This document shows, in pieces, positions 8,029 to 13,710 of a stretch of DNA of 14,586 nt. The DNA comes from Bacteroidota bacterium (GTDB lineage: Bacteria > Bacteroidota > Bacteroidia > AKYH767-A > JABDAW01): the NCBI GenBank assembly GCA_023251595.1, contig JAHEYM010000024.1:3279-17864 (forward strand). The letters run 5' to 3'. The position numbers and the translations under genes were made by a program. Position 1 is the stretch's first letter, and each line of letters starts with the position of its first letter. The notes beneath the pieces were generated by a model. That model saw nothing but the letters and a program-made list of their open reading frames with translations, did no database searches and had not been told where the DNA came from.

Positions 8029-8403
8029 ATGAGGAACAAAACGAATCTAAGATTATCAAGTTACAGTTTTCTGATTCTCGTCTTCAGTCTTATAGTTGTA
8101 GGTACCGGTACCTCTTGTAAAAAAGATCATACTTGCACGGCGCATATCAAGGTGGTTGATCATCTTGGGACTCCGGTTGCCGGTGCCACGGTCGTTCTGT
8201 ACAAAACGGGGATCACCCAATACAATGGAACACCTGCGAATGTGAGCGATACAAAAATCACCGATTTGAATGGTGAAACCACGCACGTTTTCCCAAATCC
8301 TTCTGTTTTGGATATAAGTGTGAGCTTCAACAACAGGACCAGTTCAGAAGTAATCCGTTTGGAAGAAGGAAAGACGATTGAGAAAACCGTCACTCTCGAT
8401 TAG
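8029..8403 (+). CDS. Small lipoprotein with carboxypeptidase-regulatory-like fold
   Basis: A 124-residue predicted lipoprotein. The ATG at 8029 is chosen over one 18 nt upstream because it gives a normal n-region (MRNKTNLR) before the hydrophobic stretch SFLILVFSLIVVG, with Cys30 in TSCKKD as lipidation site. The -3 position is not a classical Leu, but SCKKD after a hydrophobic run is typical of Bacteroidetes lipoproteins. The rest (AHIKVVDHLGTPVAGATVVL, then TDLNGETTHVF, ending in an alternating KTIEKTVTLD strand) is one carboxypeptidase-D-regulatory-like/transthyretin-like beta-sandwich. No enzyme activity is evident. It is divergent from the cyclophilin with a strong promoter and converges on the next gene, whose stop is 12 bp away. 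Confidence 0.8.
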   Translation: MRNKTNLRLSSYSFLILVFSLIVVGTGTSCKKDHTCTAHIKVVDHLGTPVAGATVVLYKTGITQYNGTPANVSDTKITDLNGETTHVFPNPSVLDISVSFNNRTSSEVIRLEEGKTIEKTVTLD

Positions 8404-8415
8404 TATTCTTTTAAG

Positions 8416-8853
8416 CTACTCTGCTCTAATAAAACCTGAAGTTTCAAAATAAGTCAATACTGCTTCACGGAGCATTTTTTCCTGTTCCCCCAGCGAGAGG
8501 TGTGGAAATTCATTCGCTTTCTCCCATTGTGGCCAACCCTCAGCATCCTTACCTAAGAACTTATAATATCCATACTGACTCAACAGTCTACATGTTGCGA
8601 TATGCATGAGATCCATTTTTTGGTCTTTGGTAAACTGTGTTTCCTGACTCCCAAGTTCCTGAACGCCAATCAGAAAAATGATGGTTTGAAGATCCGGATG
8701 CTCCCCAAAAACCTCCTCGAGACGGTTCAATAACTTCTCCCATCTGACTTTTAATATACCAATTTCAGTACTATTGAGTGTTGCCAAAGGTTTGCAGATT
8801 AAGTTGGCTGCGAAGTTAAGATCATTTTTAGAAAGTGAAGATGTTTTCAACAA
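8416..8853 (-). CDS. Conserved hypothetical protein
   Basis: A 145-residue predicted soluble protein without signal peptide or membrane segment. I do not know its function. The core FLIGVQELGSQETQFTKDQK, then DLMHIATCRLLSQYGYY, then GWPQWEKANEFPHLSLGEQE reads like a conserved Bacteroidetes family: I recall similar sequences annotated only as hypothetical. It is mostly helical by composition. No in-frame ATG exists near the N-terminus: the frame begins after a stop at 8875-8877 and the first possible starts are two TTG codons (8851-8853, 8848-8850). A TTG start or a lost ATG must be assumed. It is divergent from the vWA gene and convergent with the lipoprotein. Confidence 0.75.
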   Translation of the reverse strand: MLKTSSLSKNDLNFAANLICKPLATLNSTEIGILKVRWEKLLNRLEEVFGEHPDLQTIIFLIGVQELGSQETQFTKDQKMDLMHIATCRLLSQYGYYKFLGKDAEGWPQWEKANEFPHLSLGEQEKMLREAVLTYFETSGFIRAE

Positions 8854-8881
8854 ATCATTGTGATAAAGTACTGATTATCGG

Positions 8882-8891
8882 GAAGATCTTC
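8882..8891. promoter_or_regulatory. Palindrome GAAGATCTTC between divergent genes
   Basis: A perfect 10-bp palindrome ends 2 bp before the -33-like TCTG (8893-8896) of the vWA promoter, in the only gap between the divergent hypothetical and vWA genes. It could be an operator; a chance occurrence cannot be excluded. Confidence 0.2.
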
Positions 8892-8892
8892 A

Positions 8893-8923
8893 TCTGAAAT
8901 GTCGGGAGTGATTAGTACTTTTG
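8893..8923 (+). promoter_or_regulatory. Candidate promoter of the vWA-TerB-CvpA operon
   Basis: TCTG at 8893-8896, a 19-nt spacer and TACTTTTG at 8916-8923 fit the Bacteroidetes promoter pattern with one -33 mismatch. Transcription would start near 8929-8930, only about 9 nt before the ATG at 8938. This rules out the upstream in-frame ATG at 8899, which would be untranscribed from here. Confidence 0.5.
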
Positions 8924-8937
8924 CAACCATCCCAATT

Positions 8938-10071
8938 ATGAATAAACGAACTCTCATTATTTGCATCATGCTCCTTTCGGGAGTAATGATCGGCTCCAAA
9001 TCTATTGCACAAAACGGACGAAGTTTAGACATTGTCCTATGTATGGATCTGAGCGCCAGCACCAACGGGCTTATAGAAGATTTAAAAGAAAGAGTTTGGG
9101 AGATAGCATCCGAAGCAAGCAAGTTAGATCCGGTACCAAATCTCAGAATTGCATTGATAGCTTATTCAAGACCAAGCTATGGCAAGACTACTTTTTACGT
9201 GAAGATGATGCAAAATTTGACCGATGATCTCGACAGATTTGCCGATACTCTTATACAAATCCATCCTGCGATCGAAGCCGGAGATCAGTATGTTGGAAGA
9301 GCAATCATCACTTGTATCAACGACATCACCTGGTCGAAAGATGCCAATGCCCTGAAATTGGTTTTTCTGGTAGGCAATGGAACAGTAGATTTGGGAGGGA
9401 ATGAATACGAGAAAGCGACCATCTATGCTGAAACAAAAGGAATTTTAATTTTCCCGTTATTTTGTAAAACATATAATAATCCGGCTACAATGGCAGGATG
9501 GAAAAAAATCGCAGAGTTAGCTCACACAGAATATAATGAAATAACAGTTAACAAACATCCTCTGCAGATTAAAACTGATTTCGACGAAGACGTAATTGCG
9601 GAACTGAACAAAGAATTGAGAGCTACTTATGTTCCTTATGGACCGCTTGGGAGGAAGCGTTTTTACCTTCAGGAAGATCTCGATAAATACGCCGCAGCGT
9701 TCAATAATCTTTCTTACCTCGCCCGGATTACGGTAAAAAGTTCGACTGCGTATCAATTTAAAAATTCCAGTTGGGATTTGGTTGATCTGGCATTTAATAC
9801 TGAAGTAGATTACAGTAAATTGGAACGGATTTTTCTTCCAATTGAAATTCGGGATTATCCGGATGATAAATTAAAAGAATATATTGAGAAAAAGAAAACC
9901 GTAAGAAATAAGGTTGTATCAACGATGAAAACAATGAACGGTCTTCGGTTGAAAGAACTTCAAACAAAAAGAAAGGATTTAAGGGTAAATGAGAACGGCA
10001 CTTTGGGAAATGTTGTCATCAACATGATGAAAAAATATGCTGCTCAAAATGGTTTTTCAGTTCCGAAGTAA
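8938..10071 (+). CDS. Exported von Willebrand factor A domain protein
   Basis: A 377-residue protein. The ATG at 8938 is chosen because it opens a signal peptide (MNKRTLIICIMLLSGVMIGS, cut near IAQ) and follows a promoter whose -7 box lies after the alternative ATG at 8899. A vWA domain covers about 30-200: LDIVLCMDLSASTNG carries the MIDAS motif DxSxS (D37, S39, S41), and later strands read LRIALIAYSRP and LKLVFLVGNGTVDLGG. The second and third metal-site motifs are not canonical, so metal binding is uncertain. The C-terminal part (about 215-377, KRFYLQEDLDKYAAAFNNL through a Lys-rich helical stretch) is unrecognised. It is probably periplasmic or surface-exposed. It leads an operon with the TerB gene (14 bp gap), J-domain ORF and CvpA. 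Confidence 0.8.
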   Translation: MNKRTLIICIMLLSGVMIGSKSIAQNGRSLDIVLCMDLSASTNGLIEDLKERVWEIASEASKLDPVPNLRIALIAYSRPSYGKTTFYVKMMQNLTDDLDRFADTLIQIHPAIEAGDQYVGRAIITCINDITWSKDANALKLVFLVGNGTVDLGGNEYEKATIYAETKGILIFPLFCKTYNNPATMAGWKKIAELAHTEYNEITVNKHPLQIKTDFDEDVIAELNKELRATYVPYGPLGRKRFYLQEDLDKYAAAFNNLSYLARITVKSSTAYQFKNSSWDLVDLAFNTEVDYSKLERIFLPIEIRDYPDDKLKEYIEKKKTVRNKVVSTMKTMNGLRLKELQTKRKDLRVNENGTLGNVVINMMKKYAAQNGFSVPK

Positions 10072-10085
10072 AACCTCTTCAGCAC

Positions 10086-10580
10086 ATGGCTAAATGGAAT
10101 AAATTTCTTTGGGGAGGATTGGGATGGGCTTTAGGAGGTCCGATTGGTGGCATTCTGGGTTTCGCAATCGGAACGATGGCCGATTTCGAAATAGACAAAA
10201 AGAATTTTAAACCGGGGACTGACCTCAGAACACATCCCGGTGATTTCGCTGCTACGATGTTAATTCTTTTTGCGGCAGTAATGAAATCTGATGACAAGAT
10301 ATTAAAATCGGAATTGGATTTTGTGAAGAAATTTTTTGTCGCCCAATTCGGGGAACAATATGCGCAGGAAAGATTATTGTTGCTGCGCGAAATTTTGAAA
10401 CAGGATTATTCTTTGGAGGAAGTATGTCTTCAGGTGAAACACAATCTTGATAAACCATCGAAACTCCAATTAATAAATCTTTTATTTGCTTTGGCCGGTG
10501 CCGATGGAGAATTTCACAAGAGCGAAATTGCCACAATAGAGAAAATCACCTCTTTATTAGGGGTTGATGACCGCGATTAG
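10086..10580 (+). CDS. TerB-domain protein, N-terminal half of an interrupted DjlA-like gene
   Basis: 164 residues. A glycine-rich hydrophobic N-terminus (about 8-31, GGLGWALGGPIGGILGFAIG) could insert in a membrane as in DjlA-type proteins. A TerB-like helical domain follows (about 55-160: DFAATMLILFAAVMKSDDKI, LKSELDFVKKFFVAQFG, LINLLFALAGADGEFHKSEI). TerB domains bind divalent metal in tellurite-resistance proteins, and a TerB-like domain also precedes the J domain of DjlA co-chaperones. The frame stops at TAG 10578-10580, yet the same frame continues without another stop through ISIKAM directly into the J domain at 10596. I recall uninterrupted Bacteroidetes homologs of about 240 residues with an xSIKAMFVKD-like junction, so this is probably a single gene with a nonsense codon, or a recent split. 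Confidence 0.8.
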   Translation: MAKWNKFLWGGLGWALGGPIGGILGFAIGTMADFEIDKKNFKPGTDLRTHPGDFAATMLILFAAVMKSDDKILKSELDFVKKFFVAQFGEQYAQERLLLLREILKQDYSLEEVCLQVKHNLDKPSKLQLINLLFALAGADGEFHKSEIATIEKITSLLGVDDRD

Positions 10581-10595
10581 ATTTCCATTAAAGCA

Positions 10596-10814
10596 ATGTT
10601 TGTTAAAGACACACACGCTGCGTATAAAATTCTTGAAGTTGAACCTACTGCTTCTGATGACGAAGTGAAAAAAGCATATCGTAGAATGGCAGTAAAATAT
10701 CATCCTGATAAAGTGGAACATCTCGGTCCTGATTTTCAAAAGATAGCACAGGAAAAATTCAAAGAAATTAATGCTGCCTACGATGGTATCAAGAAAGCAC
10801 GCGGCATGAGCTGA
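10596..10814 (+). CDS. J-domain protein, C-terminal half of an interrupted DjlA-like gene
   Basis: 72 residues if translated from the ATG at 10596. This is a complete J domain: YKILEVEPTASDDEVKKAYR, MAVKYHPDK with the HPD motif (36-38) that stimulates Hsp70 ATPase, and the closing helix KFKEINAAYDGIKKA. Only 15 nt separate it from the preceding TerB stop, in the same reading frame. It is the J domain that would end a 242-residue TerB-J protein if the TAG at 10578 were a sense codon. Whether it is made separately by reinitiation at this ATG, by readthrough, or not at all cannot be told from sequence. The catalytic motif is intact, so decay, if any, is recent. The CvpA gene starts 10 nt downstream. 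Confidence 0.8.
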   Translation: MFVKDTHAAYKILEVEPTASDDEVKKAYRRMAVKYHPDKVEHLGPDFQKIAQEKFKEINAAYDGIKKARGMS

Positions 10815-10824
10815 TAATCCGAAG

Positions 10825-11319
10825 ATGAACTGGCTCGATGCAGTATTAATTGTCCCTTTAATTTTTGGTGCCTGGAGGGGATTTAAAAACGGACTTCTTT
10901 TTGAAATTGTGATGGTGGTTATTTTAGCTGCTGCTGCCATTGGTGGTTATCATTTGGTTGATGTTATTGTGAAATTTGTTGGTTCACATTTTCATTATCA
11001 TTCGAAGTGGCTCCCGTTTTTTGTTTTTGTCGGATTTCTTGTAGCATTATCGATTGTATTATTTCTTCTGAGAAAATCATTAAACAGTTTAGTCAGCTTG
11101 ATCGGCATGGGACTTCTCAACAGTCTGGCAGGAATGATATTCGGATTTATTAAGCTTGCATTAATTATGAGTTTAATATTATATTTTCTCACCCCTTTTG
11201 ACACCGACAATAAAGTAATTCCAAAAAATATAAAAGAACATTCATTGCTTTACAAACCGATGACTGAAACAGTTAAATTGATGATACCGGAGTATAGCAG
11301 GTTGACGAAGAAAGAATAA
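10825..11319 (+). CDS. CvpA-family inner-membrane protein
   Basis: 164 residues with four predicted membrane segments: about 4-20, 26-46, 62-83 and 97-122. The opening NWLDAVLIVPLIFGAWRGFKNGLLFE shows the CvpA pattern of a D in the first helix, GxxxG-type spacing and a short basic loop. CvpA was named for its need in colicin V production in E. coli and is linked to envelope stress; its biochemical role is unsettled. A hydrophilic tail (about 125-164, TPFDTDNKVIPKN to RLTKKE) should be cytoplasmic. It is the last gene of the vWA-TerB-J operon, 10 nt after the J-domain stop. The heptamer array begins just after its stop. Confidence 0.85.
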   Translation: MNWLDAVLIVPLIFGAWRGFKNGLLFEIVMVVILAAAAIGGYHLVDVIVKFVGSHFHYHSKWLPFFVFVGFLVALSIVLFLLRKSLNSLVSLIGMGLLNSLAGMIFGFIKLALIMSLILYFLTPFDTDNKVIPKNIKEHSLLYKPMTETVKLMIPEYSRLTKKE

Positions 11320-11322
11320 ATC

Positions 11323-11385
11323 ACAATTAACAATTAACAATTAACAATTAACAATTAACAATTAACAATTAACAATTAACAATTA
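11323..11385. repeat. Heptamer tandem array, nine perfect copies of ACAATTA
   Basis: Nine uninterrupted, identical 7-bp units fill most of the 95-bp gap between the CvpA stop and the MmcQ/YjbR start. No mismatch is present, which implies recent slippage or active homogenisation. The unit contains AATT and is non-coding. A short CGGG-AA-CCCG palindrome (11400-11409) lies between the array and the next ATG. Confidence 0.95.
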
Positions 11386-11414
11386 AAAGTTTATTATTAC
11401 GGGAACCCGAAAAC

Positions 11415-11765
11415 ATGGACATTGAAGAAATCAGAGAATACTGTTTGTCATTACCGGGAGCAGAAGAATATTTTCCGTTTGGTGAAACGACATTGGTATT
11501 TAAAGTGATGGAGAAAATATTTTTTCTTGCCGGGATTGAAAGCAGTCCGATTGAATTTAATGTGAAATGCGATCCCGAAAAGGCGATTGAGTTACGCGAA
11601 AATTTTCCGGCGGTTCGTCCCGGTTATCACATGAACAAGAAACACTGGAACACAGTGACTGTAGATGGAAGTGTTGACGATACTTTTTTGAGGGAATGGA
11701 TTCGGGATTCGTATGAGCTGGTAGTTCGTTCCTTACCTGCTGCAAAGAGGAAAATATTACGCTGA
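11415..11765 (+). CDS. MmcQ/YjbR-family DNA-binding-like protein
   Basis: 116 residues, the usual length of the MmcQ/YjbR (DUF419) family, whose fold resembles a CyaY-like double-wing DNA-binding domain. Visible family features are the N-terminal EEIREYCLSLPGAEEYFPFG, the central strands VFKVMEKIFFLAG and PIEFNVKCDPEKAIELRE, and the signature RPGYHMNKKHWNTVTVDG (68-85), ending with the helix FLREWIRDSYELVVRSLP. Cellular role is not established; DNA binding is inferred from fold for the family. It stands alone, preceded by the heptamer array and followed by the nested inverted-repeat element. No clear promoter is seen, so copy number of the heptamer array could affect its expression. Confidence 0.88.
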   Translation: MDIEEIREYCLSLPGAEEYFPFGETTLVFKVMEKIFFLAGIESSPIEFNVKCDPEKAIELRENFPAVRPGYHMNKKHWNTVTVDGSVDDTFLREWIRDSYELVVRSLPAAKRKILR

Positions 11766-11779
11766 GTTGTGCTGACTCC

Positions 11780-11942
11780 TCCTCCCCCTGCCCCCTCCAG
11801 CGGGGGAGATTCGGATTCTTTTCTTTGTCAAGAAAAGAATTATATGTACTGACTTCTCCAAGATACTTTCTCACAATTCATATCTTTTTGCAAAAAGATA
11901 TGAATTCGATTATCCCCCGCTAGAGGGGGTGCAGGGGGAGGA
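11780..11942. repeat. Nested inverted-repeat element (about 163 bp)
   Basis: Terminal inverted repeats of 28 nt (11780-11807) and 30 nt (11913-11942) both read TCCTCCCCCTG...AGCGGGGGA when oriented alike, differing by a 2-nt insertion and about one substitution. Between them lie a perfect 11-bp hairpin (arms 11815-11825 and 11830-11840, loop TGTC) and a perfect 32-nt palindrome centred on TGCA (11875-11906). No coding capacity is seen. It may be a non-autonomous mobile element, a REP/BIME-like unit or a structured RNA; I recall similar C-rich/G-rich intergenic repeats in Bacteroidetes. Confidence 0.8.
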
Positions 11943-11943
11943 T

Positions 11944-11989
11944 AAAAAAGAAACAGACCCGAACGCCTCTTGGCAGGTGGGTCTGTTTC
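11944..11989 (-). terminator. Rho-independent terminator of the WxxGxW protein gene
   Basis: Arms GAAACAGACCC (11950-11960) and GGGTCTGTTTC (11979-11989) form a perfect 11-bp stem with an 18-nt loop holding a small GCC-TCTT-GGC hairpin. On the minus strand the stem is followed by TTTTTT (11944-11949). The placement, 40 bp past the stop of the leftward gene, fits termination on that strand; the plus strand has no T run after the stem. Confidence 0.8.
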
Positions 11990-12028
11990 CCAAAAAAAGT
12001 AATAATCAAACAGTAAAAACCAAAAATT

Positions 12029-12343
12029 TTATCTTCTTCCCCAGTGACCATCGATCCAGATGAAGCCATCGTGTGTATCTTGCCAATGACCTGGAATCCA
12101 TACGTGGCGTGGTTTTGGTCTCATCCAATATCCTTCGCGCCAGATATGTCTTCCTGCCCTACGATCCCAATACCAATATGGCTCAACCCATATATGTTGT
12201 GGACTTGGGCATGCCGGTCTCACCCAACCCATTGGTGGCGGAGGCGGTGTCGGTCTTATAACCACCACTTGTGCTGTTGCTGTCCAGATGTTCAGGGCAA
12301 GAATTCCGAGAACCAATAGGAGCATTAATTTTAACTTTTTCAT
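12029..12343 (-). CDS. Secreted WxxGxW-repeat protein (YXWGXW/BcpO-related type)
   Basis: 104 residues. The signal peptide MKKLKLMLLLVLGILALNIW is cut near TATAQ, leaving a small mature protein with a Pro-rich stretch (31-37) and four tryptophan repeats: WVEPYW (52-57), WREGYW (68-73), WIPGHW (82-87) and WIDGHW (96-101), spaced 14-16 residues. This W-x-x-[GP]-[YH]-W pattern, with RPKPRHVW-like linkers, is that of the BcpO-related/YXWGXW repeat proteins, usually short exported proteins of unknown function. High Trp, His and Pro content suggests a surface or periplasmic structural or binding role, but nothing is demonstrated. It is a single gene with its own terminator, divergent from DUF502. 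Confidence 0.85.
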   Translation of the reverse strand: MKKLKLMLLLVLGILALNIWTATAQVVVIRPTPPPPPMGWVRPACPSPQHIWVEPYWYWDRRAGRHIWREGYWMRPKPRHVWIPGHWQDTHDGFIWIDGHWGRR

Positions 12344-12448
12344 GACTTTGTTTTATTATCAGATGTATTTCTTATCTATTTGTTTAAGATGCAATTAAGA
12401 TTCTTTTTCCCAATTTCAAAATCTGTGCCGAAAATCAGTACTTATAAT

Positions 12449-12456
12449 GATCTTTG
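12449..12456 (+). promoter_or_regulatory. Candidate -7 element of the DUF502 gene
   Basis: GATCTTTG differs from TAnnTTTG at the first base. A TCTG (12422-12425) lies 23 nt upstream, slightly too far for a standard -33 box. The predicted start would be about 25 nt before the ATG at 12486. Confidence 0.3.
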
Positions 12457-12485
12457 CGGTGTAATCAATTAACATCATTAAAGTC

Positions 12486-13121
12486 ATGAACAAGCTATTC
12501 AAAAAACTCCTAAGTCTCTTTTTGCAAGGGACACTCTTTATCATCCCGATTGCTACTACTATCTATATACTTTATAAGTTGTTTTTATGGATCGATGGTC
12601 CGGTCTATTATCTCATTCAGGATCACTTTCATCTCAGCATACCCGGACTCGGTATCCTTACGGTGCTGGCCATTGTTACGCTGGCGGGATTTGTCGGCTC
12701 ATTCTTCCTTGCCAATCCGATCTGGTCTTTTGTAGAAAGACTGATTGAAAAAGCCCCTTTGGTGAAGGTCATTTACACCGGACTGAAAGACCTCATAGCA
12801 GCATTCGTTGGCGACAAACAACGTTTCAACAAACCTGTTCTGGTGATGATGAGAAAAGAGGATAATATTCAGCAGGTAGGTTTTATCACCCAGGAAGATC
12901 TTTCAGATCTCGGAATCGGTAGCGACAAAGTAGCAGTTTACATGCCCTTCTCCTATAGCGTTGCCGGAACCGTAGTAATTTGTCCGCGCGAAAACATCAC
13001 TCCAATCGACGCTTCCGGCACCGACATGATGAAATTTGTACTATCGGGCGGAGTGACGGAGGTGCAGGATGGGGAGAAAGAGAAAGGGAAAGAGAAAGAG
13101 AAAGAGAAAGAGAAAGAGTAG
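12486..13121 (+). CDS. DUF502-family membrane protein with Lys-Glu repeat tail
   Basis: 211 residues. Two membrane helices (about 10-35, FLQGTLFIIPIATTIYILYK, and about 53-78, PGLGILTVLAIVTLAGFVGS) precede a soluble domain with PLVKVIYTGLKDLIAAFVGD (91-110) and VAVYMPFSYSVAGTVVICPR, the pattern of DUF502 (COG2928) proteins of unknown function. The family domain should end near residue 190. The last 15 residues (197-211) are a low-complexity EK tail encoded by a GAGAAA array (13074-13115) ending in GAG-TAG. I take this tail as a repeat expansion, not part of the conserved fold. The gene is divergent from the WxxGxW gene, with a weak promoter match upstream. Confidence 0.88.
   Translation: MNKLFKKLLSLFLQGTLFIIPIATTIYILYKLFLWIDGPVYYLIQDHFHLSIPGLGILTVLAIVTLAGFVGSFFLANPIWSFVERLIEKAPLVKVIYTGLKDLIAAFVGDKQRFNKPVLVMMRKEDNIQQVGFITQEDLSDLGIGSDKVAVYMPFSYSVAGTVVICPRENITPIDASGTDMMKFVLSGGVTEVQDGEKEKGKEKEKEKEKE
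13074..13115. repeat. In-frame hexamer array GAGAAA coding for a Glu-Lys tail
   Basis: Seven consecutive units, six GAGAAA and one GGGAAA (13086-13091), lie in frame at the 3' end of the DUF502 gene and give alternating Glu-Lys. The unit length keeps the frame, so slippage would vary the charged tail's length without inactivating the protein. Confidence 0.9.
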
Positions 13122-13125
13122 GAAA

Positions 13126-13326
13126 TCAGGGTTTGCAATAATCTAATTCGGATATTTTAATTGCTATTGGTTCCTCTTCGATGTATATTTCTGATAGTTT
13201 CGCTCTGATGGAAGCTATCACCGGATATTTCCACTTTGTATCAGATCGACCGATTTCATTTCCTTCATTATCAACCCATTTTATCGAAAAATGCCAGAAG
13301 TTGGAGCGTGTTGGAGTATGCGACAA
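13126..13326 (-). pseudogene. Probable C-terminal remnant of an unknown gene
   Basis: A minus-strand frame of 66 codons is open from a TTG at 13326 to TGA at 13126-13128, with no ATG in it. From about 13300 leftwards it reads like real protein: WHFSIKWVDNEGNEIGRSDT, then WKYPVIASIRAKLSEIYIEE and AIKISELDYCKP, with coding-like codon use. Its first 5-10 codons overlap the truncated end of an ORF6N remnant on the other strand and look foreign to it. I infer that the 5' part of the original gene is lost. The family is not recognised. It could be a small intact gene with a TTG start, but the abutting remnant makes truncation more likely. Its stop lies 4 bp past the convergent DUF502 stop. Confidence 0.4.
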
Positions 13327-13487
13327 TACGCATTAACCCACGCAGACCTGACTATAAAACTGAAGGAGCTCGAGAGCAAATACGATTTGCAGTTTAAAGA
13401 TATATATGAAGCATTAGATTACTTGCTCCGGACCGATAAGCAGAAGGTTCTACTTTCAAAAGGAAACGCATAGGGTTCAAACTATAA
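13306..13487 (+). pseudogene. 5'-truncated, frameshifted ORF6N-family remnant
   Basis: The frame MRQYALTHADLTIKLKELES (from about 13315) through KYDLQFKDIYEALDYLLRTD matches the C-terminal part of the intact ORF6N gene at 13711 (residues 115-152), with 27 of 38 residues identical over the QYAL...D stretch. The N-terminal ORF6N domain is absent. Near the 3' end the frame breaks in an A-rich run (about 13458-13461): the open frame ends KGNA-stop at 13473, whereas the shifted frame reads RKRIGFKL-stop (13461-13487), homologous to RKQIGYKP at the end of the intact gene. So this copy is truncated and frameshifted, and should be non-functional. Confidence 0.8.
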
Positions 13488-13710
13488 CCGGCGTTCCCCA
13501 TTTCCGCGCTTTCATCAAATGGTTCAACCTTGCCGGGTGCGGGTGGTTCCGTGGGTGCATTCATTTTTCTACCGATCTTTATTCCCTAAAGGGAATTTTG
13601 GGAGGTGATTTTTGTTTTCGAATTTTTGTACTTTTGCAGTGTCTTTTCAAGCTGAGGTACATTTCTGAGGGGTCTGCCCTTTTTTCAATTTCATTTTTAA
13701 AATCATTTTT
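13488..13710. other. Intergenic region with hairpin repeat and -7-like box
   Basis: No coding region is supported. It holds an inverted repeat ATTCCC-TAAA-GGGAAT (13581-13596), a type of short hairpin I associate with Bacteroidetes intergenic DNA, and TACTTTTG (13629-13636), which matches the TAnnTTTG -7 consensus about 75 nt before the ORF6N start. No TTTG box lies at the right distance upstream, so this promoter is tentative. Confidence 0.45.

Noticed and set aside
8899..8937. Upstream in-frame ATG for the vWA protein
   Set aside because: It would add 13 residues before the signal peptide and lies upstream of the -7 box of the best promoter.
10578..10580. TAG as a recoded sense codon (for example pyrrolysine) or programmed readthrough
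   Set aside because: No insertion element or readthrough context was seen, the host phylum is not known for TAG recoding, and other genes here use TAG as a normal stop (lipoprotein at 8401, DUF502 at 13119).
10086..10814. Tellurite resistance locus, suggested by the TerB domain
   Set aside because: TerB next to a J domain with a glycine-rich N-terminal membrane segment is the DjlA layout; no TerC, TerD or TerZ genes are present.
11323..11385. CRISPR array
   Set aside because: The 7-bp units are contiguous with no spacers; it is a simple tandem repeat.
11557..11874. A 105-codon minus-strand frame over the MmcQ/YjbR gene and the inverted-repeat element
   Set aside because: It is antisense to a clearly recognised family protein and crosses the terminal repeat; no protein-like pattern.
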